In this document: positions 54,201 through 62,771 of the stretch, piece after piece | Layout of the letters: every line of letters starts with the position of its first letter | Numbering within the stretch: position 1 is the first letter of the stretch | Assembly: GCF_000599605.1 (NCBI RefSeq) | Contig: NZ_AZHT01000027.1 | Coordinates: 62,001-126,000, forward strand | Reading direction: 5' to 3' | Origin: Prevotella sp. HJM029 | Lineage (GTDB): Bacteria > Bacteroidota > Bacteroidia > Bacteroidales > Bacteroidaceae | DNA: 64,000 nt | The notes under the pieces: generated by a model | Database searches by the model: none | What the model was told of the DNA's origin: nothing | The model's input: the letters and a program-made list of their open reading frames with translations, nothing else | Made by a program: the position numbers and the translations under genes

Positions 54201-55673
54201 TTATTTCTTAATTTGTGAGATATATTTTTCATGTGTCCAAAAAATCCCTCGTATTTCAGGTTTGAACAAATCACCATACAAAAAGGCATCGTAATCAGAA
54301 AGGCGCTGTGGCGTGCGGTCTAAATAGAACTTCTTGATGAAACTTTTTGTTTCCTGTCGGTTGAAAACATCTTCAGTAATCACAAAAGTCGTATTCAAAT
54401 CGGCATCTGGCACATAGCCTCCATAATCATACCAATGCTTCAAGGTTGTGGGATAGGTTAATTTACAAGCAGGATTTAAGCGTCCTAACTCAATGGTACT
54501 TATACCTATAAAATTCGAAAAATCAAGGGCTCTTAGCTTTGGAGCGACTAAGACACCCAGATGCAAAGCATGTAAGTCTGTCTTATTAGGGAGCTTCAAA
54601 TTTTCAACATCAGGACAGTCTATAATCTCTACAAAAGATCCTACCATGTCACTCATTTCTTTATCCTTGTCGCGTTGGCCAAACAGCGTACTTACTGAAA
54701 GGTCTATATCACGCAGACCATCAACTTTTCTCACAGCCATCTCGTACAAGTCATGTGCATCTTGTGTGTTGATGATGGATGTCTTTACATTCTGTAGAAA
54801 GAGTTTCTGTAGCTTACTGCTCACATAAAAATAAGGCAATGGCAACTTTTCTTCGAGTATAATTCTGCAATCTATGCCCTCCCAAGATGGATTGGAAACT
54901 ATATATTGTATCCCTTCGACTGAAGTTGGTTGTTGCGCTATCGTAGCTCCTGCAATCAAATAGAACGTTTTTGATTTGTCGGCTAAACTCAAATGCTTGC
55001 TCAAGTCAACATGCTGTCCGTCAGAAGCCATAATTGATGGGAACGTTTCCTTGATATATTTTAGGACAGCTACATCAGGTATGGTGCGCAATGTGTTATA
55101 AGGCTGTACCTTTCCGTGCTCATCGACCATCTTCATTTCAACCTTTCCACCCGCAATATCATTTTGGTTGTGACGATAGAAAGGTACTAAATCACGGCTG
55201 TTGAAACGTGCTGTGGCAGGTAACAAGAGCTTATTGATGGAATGTTGGGGCGTAACGGTTTCCTCTCCGTTCTCAGCCACATCCACCTTCACCAAATGAT
55301 GGAAGTCATAAATCTCATTACCTGTAAGATCAACGGCGATGACTTTCGCCGGAATGGAGTCAAAGTCGAACACGGGGCCATAGCCATTATTGGCGAGTTT
55401 CAACTCGTGAAGATTGGGGAACACGTCAAGCCCGGTGAGGTCTTTCAACTTTGTTCCACTTAAATCAAGCGACCGGGTGTTTTGAGCTAAGTCGTTAAGT
55501 TCCAGTTGTCCCTTCTCATTAAAGGTAAACCCTTTCGCTTTCAAAACATTTATTAACTCAGCATTTTGCAATGCCTGCGAACTAAAAGATGGCGCATTGT
55601 CTTTCTCGCTGCAAGAAAACAAGACCAAAGCACAAAGTGCTAAAAAGGATTTAAAAACAAATTTAAAATTCAT
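54201..55673 (-). CDS. Leucine-rich-repeat surface lipoprotein
   Basis: 490 residues from MNFKFVFKSFLALCALVLFS; lipobox VLFSC gives C21. Residues about 60-135 contain LRR-like steps (TRSLDLSGTKLKDLTGLDVF, LHELKLANN, VIAVDLTGNEI), and further LRR-like steps occur later (DIDLSVSTLFG, ALHLGVLVAPKLRALDFSNF). A start 24 codons upstream lies on the far side of the promoter box at 55692-55699 and is rejected. First gene of the seven-gene hmu operon. Probably a surface protein-binding partner; no function is assigned. Confidence 0.78.
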   Translation of the reverse strand: MNFKFVFKSFLALCALVLFSCSEKDNAPSFSSQALQNAELINVLKAKGFTFNEKGQLELNDLAQNTRSLDLSGTKLKDLTGLDVFPNLHELKLANNGYGPVFDFDSIPAKVIAVDLTGNEIYDFHHLVKVDVAENGEETVTPQHSINKLLLPATARFNSRDLVPFYRHNQNDIAGGKVEMKMVDEHGKVQPYNTLRTIPDVAVLKYIKETFPSIMASDGQHVDLSKHLSLADKSKTFYLIAGATIAQQPTSVEGIQYIVSNPSWEGIDCRIILEEKLPLPYFYVSSKLQKLFLQNVKTSIINTQDAHDLYEMAVRKVDGLRDIDLSVSTLFGQRDKDKEMSDMVGSFVEIIDCPDVENLKLPNKTDLHALHLGVLVAPKLRALDFSNFIGISTIELGRLNPACKLTYPTTLKHWYDYGGYVPDADLNTTFVITEDVFNRQETKSFIKKFYLDRTPQRLSDYDAFLYGDLFKPEIRGIFWTHEKYISQIKK

Positions 55674-55691
55674 AAGTCTAAAAATTTTGTG

Positions 55692-55699
55692 CAAAAATA
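55692..55699 (-). promoter_or_regulatory. -7 box of the hmu operon
   Basis: The minus strand reads TATTTTTG; predicted start near 55685, only about 12 nt before the LRR lipoprotein ATG. No Fur-like box is evident. Confidence 0.5.
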
Positions 55700-56111
55700 A
55701 AACTAATTCTAACACCATGCAATCCCCATTTTTAGTGATTTTCATAGCACTTATTAACTTCTATTATACATTTTGCGGCTTTTCTTGCACTACTCATCCT
55801 CATTTATTAGGATTTTCATACGATATAGTTTAAAACGGATAACGAAAAACAATGAAAAAAAGACTCATGATTTACTCGTTTCATCAAACAGTGTCCATAG
55901 ACCTTGTTTCAACATGAAAAGCTCACCGCTCTATAAAATGGTGGCGTTTACCACCTAATATCACCCACTTTTGCAACAAAACTGATAGAAATTAGGACGC
56001 AATATAGCCCATTTTATGAAGCAAGCCCATACATTCACTCATCGCACAAGATGACTTATGCTGTCTAAAAAAGACAAAAATCATGGCAAAACATTTTTTT
56101 ATAGAAAAATA

Positions 56112-56119
56112 GTTGTAAC
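56112..56119 (+). promoter_or_regulatory. -7 box of tmRNA
   Basis: The plus strand reads TAACTTTG, 18 nt before the mature 5' end of tmRNA, preceded by a T-run in the -33 region. Confidence 0.6.
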
Positions 56120-56137
56120 TTTGCACGACTATATCTC

Positions 56138-56535
56138 GGGGTTGACTGGATTTGACGGCGAGATGAAATGGTATGTAAGCACGCGGAGATTCGGTTGTTT
56201 TCTCCCTAATCAAAGCAATCAGAAAATTAATTGGCGAAAACAATTACGCTCTCGCTGCCTAATCGAAGCATAGTAGATTACTGGCTTAATTGCGTCACAA
56301 GGTGATGCAACGAGACACCGCTCCAAGGATGTTTTTCCGAATCTGAAGACTCAGCGGTGCAGGTAAATCGGAAATAGTTGAGGTTGGCCTCGCAACTTTG
56401 ATGACACTTTTAGAGGATAAGTCTGTAGTTGGTGGTTCAGGTCTTGCTACAGAACGAAAACCAAAGGCTGAAATAAGCGTGTAGAAAGCGTATGATTTCC
56501 TTGTGCGGACGTGGGTTCGAATCCCACCAGCTCCA
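56138..56535 (+). ncRNA. ssrA: tmRNA (ssrA)
   Basis: 398 nt. The 5' end GGGGTTGACTGGATTTGACG and the 3' end TTCGAATCCCACCAGCTCCA form the tRNA-like domain; acceptor GGGGTTG pairs with CAGCTCC. The tag frame at 56233-56262 reads GENNYALAA then TAA, the usual Bacteroidota tag. Rescues stalled ribosomes together with SmpB. The final CCA is not encoded. Confidence 0.96.
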
Positions 56536-56673
56536 CTCGATGTACTCTGAACAAGCGTTTTTATAGCTTCACAAAAGAAAGAAAATCGCCGTAACATATT
56601 GAAGTTATGGCGATTTTCTTGTTTATATATGGCTCTGCTTTGAAGCCTATATTGTCTATCTATATGATTATTT

Positions 56674-57291
56674 CTAAGGTTTTGGAGGATCAAACTTTAC
56701 TGGTGTTCTGAGTTTCGTCAGCGGTTCAAGATTAAATTTTTTGAAATCAGCTAAAAAACTTGCACAATCTTGTTCATGCTCAACCATAATAAAGGCTGCC
56801 TCATCACCATATAGAATTTTAGGAGTTGGCACTAACTTTTCATAAATCTTGCGAGCATTTTGCTGCTGGAAGCACGCATCCCATCGCGAGCATACGAAAA
56901 TAATTTTATCATTCATCAGAAAATAATGATTGGGATAAACATCGTCGATTGACCACTCACCACCTTCGAAAGCATATTGGTAAGCAGGCATAATCATGAA
57001 TATATCATTGTTGATGTTTACCCCGTTCGATAGTATTCCCCGATCTTCGTACACATAAAAACATTGCAATATGAAACTTTTCACATTTGGTTTCGTTTGA
57101 ATATATTGATGTATGCGCTCCAAGAAAGCCGATTTCATTTGCGTTGTATCTACCCGATTGAGACTATCTAAAAGACTTTTCTGCATCGAGTGTTGCTGCA
57201 ATCTTCCTTGACAACTCTGACAAGACACAAGCACCACAATAGTTATCAAGCAACAGAAAACCTTTTTTTTATACCATTTCATAAACATCAT
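56674..57291 (-). CDS. Uncharacterised lipoprotein
   Basis: 205 residues from MMFMKWYKKKVFCCLIT; start possible also at residue 4. A basic head, a hydrophobic run and VLVSC give a lipoprotein signal. The mature part contains YVYEDRGILSNGVNINNDIF and DAAFIM-like text (GDEAAFIMVEHEQDC), looking like a small alpha/beta fold. No family recognised. Single-gene unit; a promoter box lies 128 nt upstream. Confidence 0.65.
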   Translation of the reverse strand: MMFMKWYKKKVFCCLITIVVLVSCQSCQGRLQQHSMQKSLLDSLNRVDTTQMKSAFLERIHQYIQTKPNVKSFILQCFYVYEDRGILSNGVNINNDIFMIMPAYQYAFEGGEWSIDDVYPNHYFLMNDKIIFVCSRWDACFQQQNARKIYEKLVPTPKILYGDEAAFIMVEHEQDCASFLADFKKFNLEPLTKLRTPVKFDPPKP

Positions 57292-57805
57292 ACCATTGAA
57301 TGGGTAATCAATAGAGCACTTTATTTAGATATGCTGCGACTTTTATTGATGAAAGCCCTCCTAAAAAACTATTTCATCTTTTTTATAAGAATAAATAACT
57401 AATAGGAATACTCGCTTGCAAAGATAACCTTTTTTACTTAGATTGAATTCTTTTGCTTATAAAAGTTTCTAAAGAAAGTTCGCTTTTTAATCTAAAAAGA
57501 AATAGTCTAAGATCATTTTCTACAAAAGGGTTACAGATTATTTCGCTGAAAAGTTTATAAGGAAAAACCATGATACTGAGTTCCCTATTTAATAATTACC
57601 TTTACATACGCATCCAAAGCAACTTGAATACCAAACTTCACATGATCTATAAGACACAACACTCAACAGCCATTTGGTTATCCCCTCTTCCTCAAGCGGG
57701 CAGAAGAACGGAGAAGAAGGATAAAAGAGCCAATACCTCATGCGGATTAACCACATTGTGGCATCAAAACAAACAAGCCGTGAGATGAAGTTTTTCTTTG
57801 TTCCT
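57292..57805. other. Intergenic region before the SLC13 gene end
   Basis: 514 nt between the 5' end of the lipoprotein gene and the 3' end of the SLC13 gene. It contains a TAnnTTTG box at 57419-57426 (minus strand) and no recognisable gene, repeat array or strong terminator. Short frames here lack support. Confidence 0.45.
57419..57426 (-). promoter_or_regulatory. -7 box of the lipoprotein gene
   Basis: The minus strand reads TATCTTTG; predicted start near 57412, leader about 120 nt. Confidence 0.45.
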
Positions 57806-59626
57806 TTAGAATGGGAATAGCAACGGCAACACAAAGGTCATTGCGATGCCGATGATGAGTTGCAGGGGCAATCCCACACGCACATAATCCATAAAAGTGT
57901 AGTTCCCGGCTTTCATCACCAAAGCATTGGGTGGCGTAGAGAACGGAGAAGCAAAACACATGCTGGCACCTAACGTCACTGCAAAAAGGAATGCATAGGG
58001 ACTAACACCCACTTGCTGGGCAGCAACCAAAGCAATGGGAGCCATAAGCACGGCGGTTGCGGTGTTGCTGATGAACATCGTGAGCAGCGAAGTGGTGAAA
58101 TAAATGCCTGCCAATAACGCATAAGGTCCAAAAGCACCTAAACTATTAACCAACGTTTCAGAAACAATTTGAGATACACCCGTCTTCTCTAAAGCCGTAG
58201 ACATGGGCATCATCGCGCCAATAAGCACAACGCTTTCCCAATTAATTGTTTTATAGGCTGCATCGACACTACGGAAACAACCCGTTAAAATTACTAAGAG
58301 CGAAGCTATCAATACGGCTGTTACGGGTGCGATGGGAATGAAATCAAAGACCATTGTGAGTACCATCAATAACATGATGATGGCGGCAACGGGCGACTTA
58401 TAATCAAAAATCACCTTAGCTGCCTTCATGTCGGGACGCCCAAGTACTACCCAATTCTCATTTTCTTGATTCATTTGAATAATAGTATCCCATTTGCCTT
58501 GCACCAACAATATATCACCATTGTGCAAGCGATAGTTCCCTAAATCGTCTGTGATATGTTCTTCATCTCGACGAATACCTAAGATATTTAGGGCATAATC
58601 CTCACGCAGACGCGAGTCTTTGATACGTGTACCAATGAGACGAGAAGTGGGAAGTACAACTATTTCTGATATGCCAATGTCGTAGAAATCGAGGTGAGAA
58701 CCACGCAAATTCTGTAGCTGATAGTCGGCTGCTAATCGCTGCATACCTGCATGATCGCCATAAAAAAACAAGATATCGCCATGGCTAATCACACTATCTG
58801 CCCAAGCCATATGTTGATCTATAACCTTACCAAACGCACGTTTTCGTTCACTTCGTATCTCAAGTAACGTCAGACCATAACGGCGTTGCAAATCGAGTTC
58901 TTTCACACGCATACCATTTAGTCCACGCGCGTCTTTGCCCACATGATATTTATAAATCTTTTCTGTTAGATGATATTGCTTTGCTAAGGCTGAAAGTGAT
59001 TGCCCTTTGCGTCGCTTTTTACCATCAACTTCTTTGATAAGCCACAGACTCAAAGGTAGCAACACACAGATTCCAATAACTATTACGATTACACCTGTAG
59101 GGAAAAACGAGAAAAATCCTAATGGCTTGAACCCAGCTTGCTGCAACGTTTCGCTAACCACAAGGTTGGGAGGTGTACCAATAAGCGTAAGCATTCCACC
59201 TAAACTACCAGCAAAAGCAACAGGCATGAGCAAACGGGAAGTGCGAATATTCGATGTAGCAGCCATGCTCATAATGATGGGCATCATAATGGCTACAGTT
59301 CCTGTATTGCTCACAAAAGCACCAATAACAGCTGTTGTCAACATTACAAGCACAAAAGCACGCGTCTCGTTACCACCCGAGAAGCGTGCGATGCTATTAC
59401 CAACTGATTGGGCAAGCCCCGTTTGTAGGATTGCGCCTCCGACAATAAAAAGTCCAATCATCATCAAGACTATCGGCGAGGAGAAACCCCTTAGGGCTTC
59501 TTGCGTAGTTAAAACACCTGAAGCCGTGAGCACCATGAGTGCGGCCATGGCAACAATATCGCTGCGCACACGCCCCCAAATAAAAAACGCAATGGTTACC
59601 AGTAGCGTGATAATTGTTAATATCAT
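57806..59626 (-). CDS. SLC13/DASS-type transporter with two TrkA-C domains
   Basis: 606 residues from MILTIITLLVTIAFFIWGRV. About eleven membrane segments split by a cytoplasmic region with two TrkA-C/RCK-C domains (about 205-380; MRVKELDLQRRYGLTLLEI, YDIGISEIVVLPTSRLIGTR). The SLC13 signature SNTGTVAIMMPI and its repeat SNTATAVLMAPIALVAA are present. Substrate could be a dicarboxylate, sulfate or phosphate; not decidable. The start 25 codons upstream lies before the promoter box at 59671-59678 and is rejected. Confidence 0.88.
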   Translation of the reverse strand: MILTIITLLVTIAFFIWGRVRSDIVAMAALMVLTASGVLTTQEALRGFSSPIVLMMIGLFIVGGAILQTGLAQSVGNSIARFSGGNETRAFVLVMLTTAVIGAFVSNTGTVAIMMPIIMSMAATSNIRTSRLLMPVAFAGSLGGMLTLIGTPPNLVVSETLQQAGFKPLGFFSFFPTGVIVIVIGICVLLPLSLWLIKEVDGKKRRKGQSLSALAKQYHLTEKIYKYHVGKDARGLNGMRVKELDLQRRYGLTLLEIRSERKRAFGKVIDQHMAWADSVISHGDILFFYGDHAGMQRLAADYQLQNLRGSHLDFYDIGISEIVVLPTSRLIGTRIKDSRLREDYALNILGIRRDEEHITDDLGNYRLHNGDILLVQGKWDTIIQMNQENENWVVLGRPDMKAAKVIFDYKSPVAAIIMLLMVLTMVFDFIPIAPVTAVLIASLLVILTGCFRSVDAAYKTINWESVVLIGAMMPMSTALEKTGVSQIVSETLVNSLGAFGPYALLAGIYFTTSLLTMFISNTATAVLMAPIALVAAQQVGVSPYAFLFAVTLGASMCFASPFSTPPNALVMKAGNYTFMDYVRVGLPLQLIIGIAMTFVLPLLFPF

Positions 59627-59670
59627 AAAAATAAATGAATTGTCCTTAGCCTCGTGAATCAATAACGTTG

Positions 59671-59678
59671 CAAAGATA
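59671..59678 (-). promoter_or_regulatory. -7 box of the SLC13 gene
   Basis: The minus strand reads TATCTTTG; predicted start near 59664, leader about 38 nt to the chosen ATG. Confidence 0.55.
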
Positions 59679-59730
59679 ATAAAATCAGATGAATTTACCA
59701 AATGAGCAAAACACCTGACGACGAATAAGG

Positions 59731-60057
59731 TTATTCGTTCTGAATATCATAGGGTTGCCACAGCGATTGCTGCAAATCCACACATCCATTAGCTTTAAAC
59801 TTCACACCTTCTTGATGTAACAACTCTCCCTGTTTGTCCCACGAGGGCACTAATCGCCCAGAACTATTGACTACACGATGGCAAGGAACCTGTGCCTCTC
59901 CAATCCTTTTAAGCACCAATCCCACTTGCCGCGCATGTTGTGGATGTCCAATGAGACGTGCGATGTGACCATAGGTGAGTACAAACCCCTGAGGAATAGC
60001 ACACACCACTTGCTGTACTTCAGACTGAAAACAGGCATCAATCGCAATTGTTTTCAT
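59731..60057 (-). CDS. MGMT-family alkyltransferase-like protein
   Basis: 108 residues from MKTIAIDACFQSEVQQVVC. It consists of only the C-terminal DNA-binding/active-site domain of O6-alkylguanine-DNA alkyltransferases: GFVLTYGHIARLIGHPQHAR (helix-turn-helix) and VPCHRVVNSSGRL. The active-site cysteine of PCHR is present, unlike alkyltransferase-like (Atl1) proteins where it is Trp. It overlaps the end of the acetyltransferase gene by 20 nt on the same strand. Role: DNA alkylation repair or damage sensing. Confidence 0.85.
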   Translation of the reverse strand: MKTIAIDACFQSEVQQVVCAIPQGFVLTYGHIARLIGHPQHARQVGLVLKRIGEAQVPCHRVVNSSGRLVPSWDKQGELLHQEGVKFKANGCVDLQQSLWQPYDIQNE

Positions 60058-60622
60058 TTTGTAATGTAAGCTTTTTGATGACACGACACGGATTTCCTAC
60101 AGCTATCGAATCGTCTGGAATATCTTTTGTTACCACCGACCCAGCACCAATGGTGCATCGATGGCCAATGGTCACTCCGGGAAGAATTGTCACATTACCC
60201 CCTATCCAAACATCATCGCCTATCGTTATGAGCTTAGCCCATTCTGTTCCAACACGCCTTTCTACAGGATCAGTGGGATGGCACACCGTAAAAAGGCTCA
60301 CATTGGGGCCAATAAGTACATGATTACCAATGGTCACTCGCGCCTCATCGAGAATGGTAAGATTGAAATTGGAGAAGAAATGGTTACCAACATGAATATT
60401 ACACCCGAAATCACAATGAAAAGGAGAGTTCACCATAGGCTGCACACCACAATATCCCAGAATGCGTTTGATGCAGGTTTCGCGTGCTTCTAACTGCGAA
60501 GGTTTGAGCTGATTGTAGGCCCAAACGGCATCTTTAGCCTTAAAAAGCATCGATAATATTTCGGGATCGAGCGCATGATAGGGCTCACCACACAACATTT
60601 TTTTCCATTCTTGATTCATCAT
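60038..60622 (-). CDS. Sugar O-acetyltransferase (maltose/galactoside, NodL-LacA type)
   Basis: 194 residues. The N-terminal Mac domain (EWKKMLCGEPYHALDPEIL) is followed by left-handed beta-helix hexapeptide repeats (FGCNIHVGNHFFSNFNLTIL, ARVTIGNHVLIGPNV, ITIGDDVWIGGNVTILPGVT) and the C-terminal SIAVGNPCRVIKKL. The histidine in FTVCHPTDP is the likely catalytic base. Acetyl-CoA dependent; acceptor sugar unknown. The start could also be residue 2. First gene of a pair with the MGMT-like gene. Confidence 0.9.
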   Translation of the reverse strand: MMNQEWKKMLCGEPYHALDPEILSMLFKAKDAVWAYNQLKPSQLEARETCIKRILGYCGVQPMVNSPFHCDFGCNIHVGNHFFSNFNLTILDEARVTIGNHVLIGPNVSLFTVCHPTDPVERRVGTEWAKLITIGDDVWIGGNVTILPGVTIGHRCTIGAGSVVTKDIPDDSIAVGNPCRVIKKLTLQNENNCD

Positions 60623-60761
60623 TTAATTGTTACAATATTAAGATTTTCTGATATCGTGCAATCTTATACATCTATTATCTATCATTAAAAAACTATTCTA
60701 CTAAATCATAACAGGCTACTCTAATTATTCCCTATAGAGTTTCCTCTTGCCATTGCCATTA

Positions 60762-60769
60762 CAAAGGTA
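60762..60769 (-). promoter_or_regulatory. -7 box of the acetyltransferase gene
   Basis: The minus strand reads TACCTTTG; predicted leader about 130 nt. Confidence 0.45.
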
Positions 60770-61178
60770 TACATTTTTTGTTGCAGAAGATTATTACTTG
60801 GCTCTTTTTAATAATCATTCTCTGCATACACAATTATTTACTTTCATGCACTTTAGACTAACAAAAGACATATATGGAATACATATTTTGGGAACAACAC
60901 CCAACAAGGCAGCGCCGCTATCCCCCACTCCAGACATATTATAGAGCACATATTTTAGAGAATAACACTTGTTCTCTGACATCATCTACCTTCAGTTCCT
61001 TAGCAACACCACATCTCCTAATAATTTTTCATTGCTACTTTTTAATAAAGGACTTTGTTTCCTTACTGGGACTTACTGTCTTCTAACAAAGAAACTTTTA
61101 GCATTTCTTACTAGAATTTACAACCACATCTCTAAAAAACTTAATAAAATATTTGTCCCTTCAAATAAATTCTTTTAC

Positions 61179-61186
61179 CTTTGCAC
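61179..61186 (+). promoter_or_regulatory. -7 box of tRNA-Ser
   Basis: The plus strand reads TACCTTTG, 34 nt before the mature tRNA 5' end. Confidence 0.55.
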
Positions 61187-61220
61187 CGCTTTTCAGATAT
61201 ATTCTATACAAAATTCCTTT

Positions 61221-61305
61221 GGAGAGATGGTAGAGTGGTCGATTACAACGGTCTTGAAAACCGTCGTGCTGAGAGGCACCGGGGGTTCGAATCCCTCTCT
61301 CTCCG
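61221..61305 (+). tRNA. tRNA-Ser (UGA)
   Basis: 85 nt with a long variable arm (GTGCTGAGAGGCAC), as expected for tRNA-Ser. Acceptor GGAGAGA pairs with TCTCTCC, discriminator G; the anticodon arm is ACGGT-CTTGAAA-ACCGT with anticodon TGA. CCA not encoded. The accessory region begins right after it. Confidence 0.96.
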
Positions 61306-61310
61306 CAAAT

Positions 61311-61348
61311 AAGGGTGTAAATCAACGAGTTACGTGATTTGCACCCTT
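61311..61348 (+). terminator. Terminator-like inverted repeat after tRNA-Ser
   Basis: Arms AAGGGTGTAAATCA and TGATTTGCACCCTT pair over 14 bp with one T-G pair and a 10-nt loop, 5 nt after the tRNA. The T-tract that follows is weak (TATTA). It could instead be part of an attachment site of a former integrative element. Confidence 0.5.
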
Positions 61349-61403
61349 TATTACACCCAAGATGTCGCTATTTAAAATCTTTTGAGACAAATTTATTGCA
61401 CAC

Positions 61404-61718
61404 AGAGGATAAATCAAGAAGGAACTCTTCGGGTCAACTCTTTGACCGGGGAATACATCTCGTGCACGGATTGAAAGCAAAATGAAGAACAAACTCATGC
61501 CTATGTGGGACAAGATTATGCTACGAAAGAGATACATCATCGAGTGCATCAACGAATTATTGAAAAACATGGCAAATCTTGTGCACTCACAGCACAGGCC
61601 AATACACAATTTCATTATAAACCTTTGCTCAGCATTGGCGACATACTGTTTCTTTGAGAACAAGCCTGATGCATTGCCTGTTGCCATTGAAGACAAAAGA
61701 CGGTTAAAACTATTTTAG
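61404..61718 (+). pseudogene. IS982-family transposase remnant (C-terminal part)
   Basis: The longest open piece (61482-61718) reads KLMPMWDKIMLRKRYIIECI, then HNFIINLCSALATYCFFENK, matching the C-terminal end of IS982 transposases. Upstream the match continues in another frame (QLFDRGIHLVHGLKAK), so one base was lost at about 61480, and a further deletion lies near 61412. The N-terminal half and both terminal inverted repeats are not found. Not functional. Confidence 0.75.
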
Positions 61719-61743
61719 AAATAACTTATCCCGAACTCGCGTA

Positions 61744-62351
61744 AATATATACAAGGACAAGGAAAACGGAGGAGAACTATACAAGCACTGCCGCCACCGC
61801 CTAAAGCACAGAAAACGAACCATGGTAGGGAAGCGTATATAAATCCCGGACAGGACAAGCATAGTCGAACACCCCATGGAGATTGATGGCAAACGATTCG
61901 GAGACTTCGAGATGGATACCATCATAGGAAAAGACGGACATTGGGCAATAGTTACTATCATCGAGCAGAGTACCTACATGCTGTTCATGAGAAAACTCGA
62001 CTAGGGGAAGAATACCAAGGCTCTGGCAAAAACGGTAGTCAGGAGGCTTATGCCGTACAAGGCATACATCAAAACCATAACAACCGATAATGGGACGGAA
62101 TTAGTCTGTCATGAGATGATAAGCAAGGCACTTGATACGAAAATATATATTGCCGATCCGTATTCCTCGTGGCAGAAAGGAACCATCGAAAACGAGAATA
62201 GACTGATACGGCAAAACATACCAAAGTCCAGTTCGTTCGCAGGGTATTATATCAGCAAATAACCAAACTTATGCACAAGATTATCATCAGACCAAGAGAA
62301 AAATTGAATTTCACATCACCGAGTCAATGCTTTTATGAAAAGATCGTCTAA
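61744..62351 (+). pseudogene. IS30-family transposase remnant
   Basis: One frame reads ENGGELYKHCRHRLKHRKR, FGDFEMDTIIGKDGHWAIVT, then TTDNGTELVCHEMISK and IADPYSSWQKGTIENENRLI: the DDE catalytic domain of IS30 transposases (D in EMDTIIG, D in TDNGTE, E in GTIENEN). Two in-frame stops (TAA 61840-61842, TAG 62002-62004) and a frameshift near 62250 break it; the final RPREKLNFTSPSQCFY piece ends at 62351. The N-terminal helix-turn-helix part is missing, joined directly to the IS982 relic. Confidence 0.8.
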
Positions 62352-62406
62352 ATTTTCACTTGCTTGTTGAATTCATCCTATCGTTTTCATTTCTATCAAT
62401 TGTTAA

Positions 62407-62457
62407 AGAGTGTGTCGCATTAGCCTAATCAAGAGTTTTACTAAATTGACACACTCT
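62407..62457. repeat. Inverted repeat beside hxsA
   Basis: AGAGTGTGTC and GACACACTCT form perfect 10-bp arms 31 nt apart, 17 nt past the hxsA stop codon. There is no good T-tract on either strand. It may be a weak terminator for the hxs genes or the trace of a small mobile element end. Confidence 0.5.
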
Positions 62458-62473
62458 AACTAAATTCACTTCA

Positions 62474-62731
62474 TCATCTGCTTGAATAATGAGAACGATG
62501 AGAACTGTGAGAACTGTGGGAACTGTGAGAACTGTGAGAATAGTGCCCTGCAAGGGAACTCTTCACCATGTCAACAGCCTTTTGTAATACTAGGGGCTGC
62601 CTTTTCTGTTTCTCAATTTGTGCTGTTTCCTCATTGCCTCTAAATACATTTGCAATGTTCTCAGAAACATTGGCGCAATAACTTGTTGTGGCAATAAATG
62701 CAGACACAAACAAAAACATGAGTCTCTTCAT
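62474..62731 (-). CDS. hxsA: HxsA, His-Xaa-Ser repeat precursor peptide
   Basis: 85 residues from MKRLMFLFVSAFIATTSYCA, a Sec signal peptide; GGAGG lies 5 nt before this ATG, so the longer in-frame start 21 codons upstream, inside the intergenic gap and the end of hxsC, is rejected. After a polar leader (NVSENIANVFRGNEETAQIE, then LQKAVDMVKSSLAG) the protein ends in seven tandem triplets: HYS, HSS four times, HRS, HYS, then SR. This is the defining feature of HxsA precursors (TIGRFAM His-Xaa-Ser system). The repeats are presumably modified by HxsB and HxsC before or after export. It follows hxsC after 40 nt. Confidence 0.9.
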   Translation of the reverse strand: MKRLMFLFVSAFIATTSYCANVSENIANVFRGNEETAQIEKQKRQPLVLQKAVDMVKSSLAGHYSHSSHSSHSSHSSHRSHYSSR

Positions 62732-62771
62732 TGATACCTCCGTTTTTAAATTAAACAATATTGTTAACGAT

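Larger units (their letters stand above)
55674..56137. other. Intergenic region between the hmu operon and tmRNA
   Basis: About 460 nt of AT-rich sequence. It holds the divergent promoters of the LRR lipoprotein and of tmRNA. I see no gene, array or stable hairpin in the rest. Confidence 0.5.
60623..61220. other. AT-rich intergenic region before tRNA-Ser
   Basis: About 600 nt without a credible gene. It holds two promoter boxes, one for the acetyltransferase (60762-60769, minus strand) and one for tRNA-Ser (61179-61186, plus strand). I see no repeat array or stable hairpin in the rest. Confidence 0.5.

Noticed and set aside
55674-56137. Fur box or haem-responsive operator upstream of the hmu operon
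   Set aside because: I looked for a 19-bp Fur-type palindrome near the promoter and found none convincing.
60747-60944. 65-codon plus-strand frame before tRNA-Ser
   Set aside because: No ribosome site, no recognisable composition, and it overlaps the promoter region of the acetyltransferase gene.
61322-61696. 124-codon minus-strand frame
   Set aside because: Antisense to the IS982 relic, whose protein-level similarity is on the plus strand.
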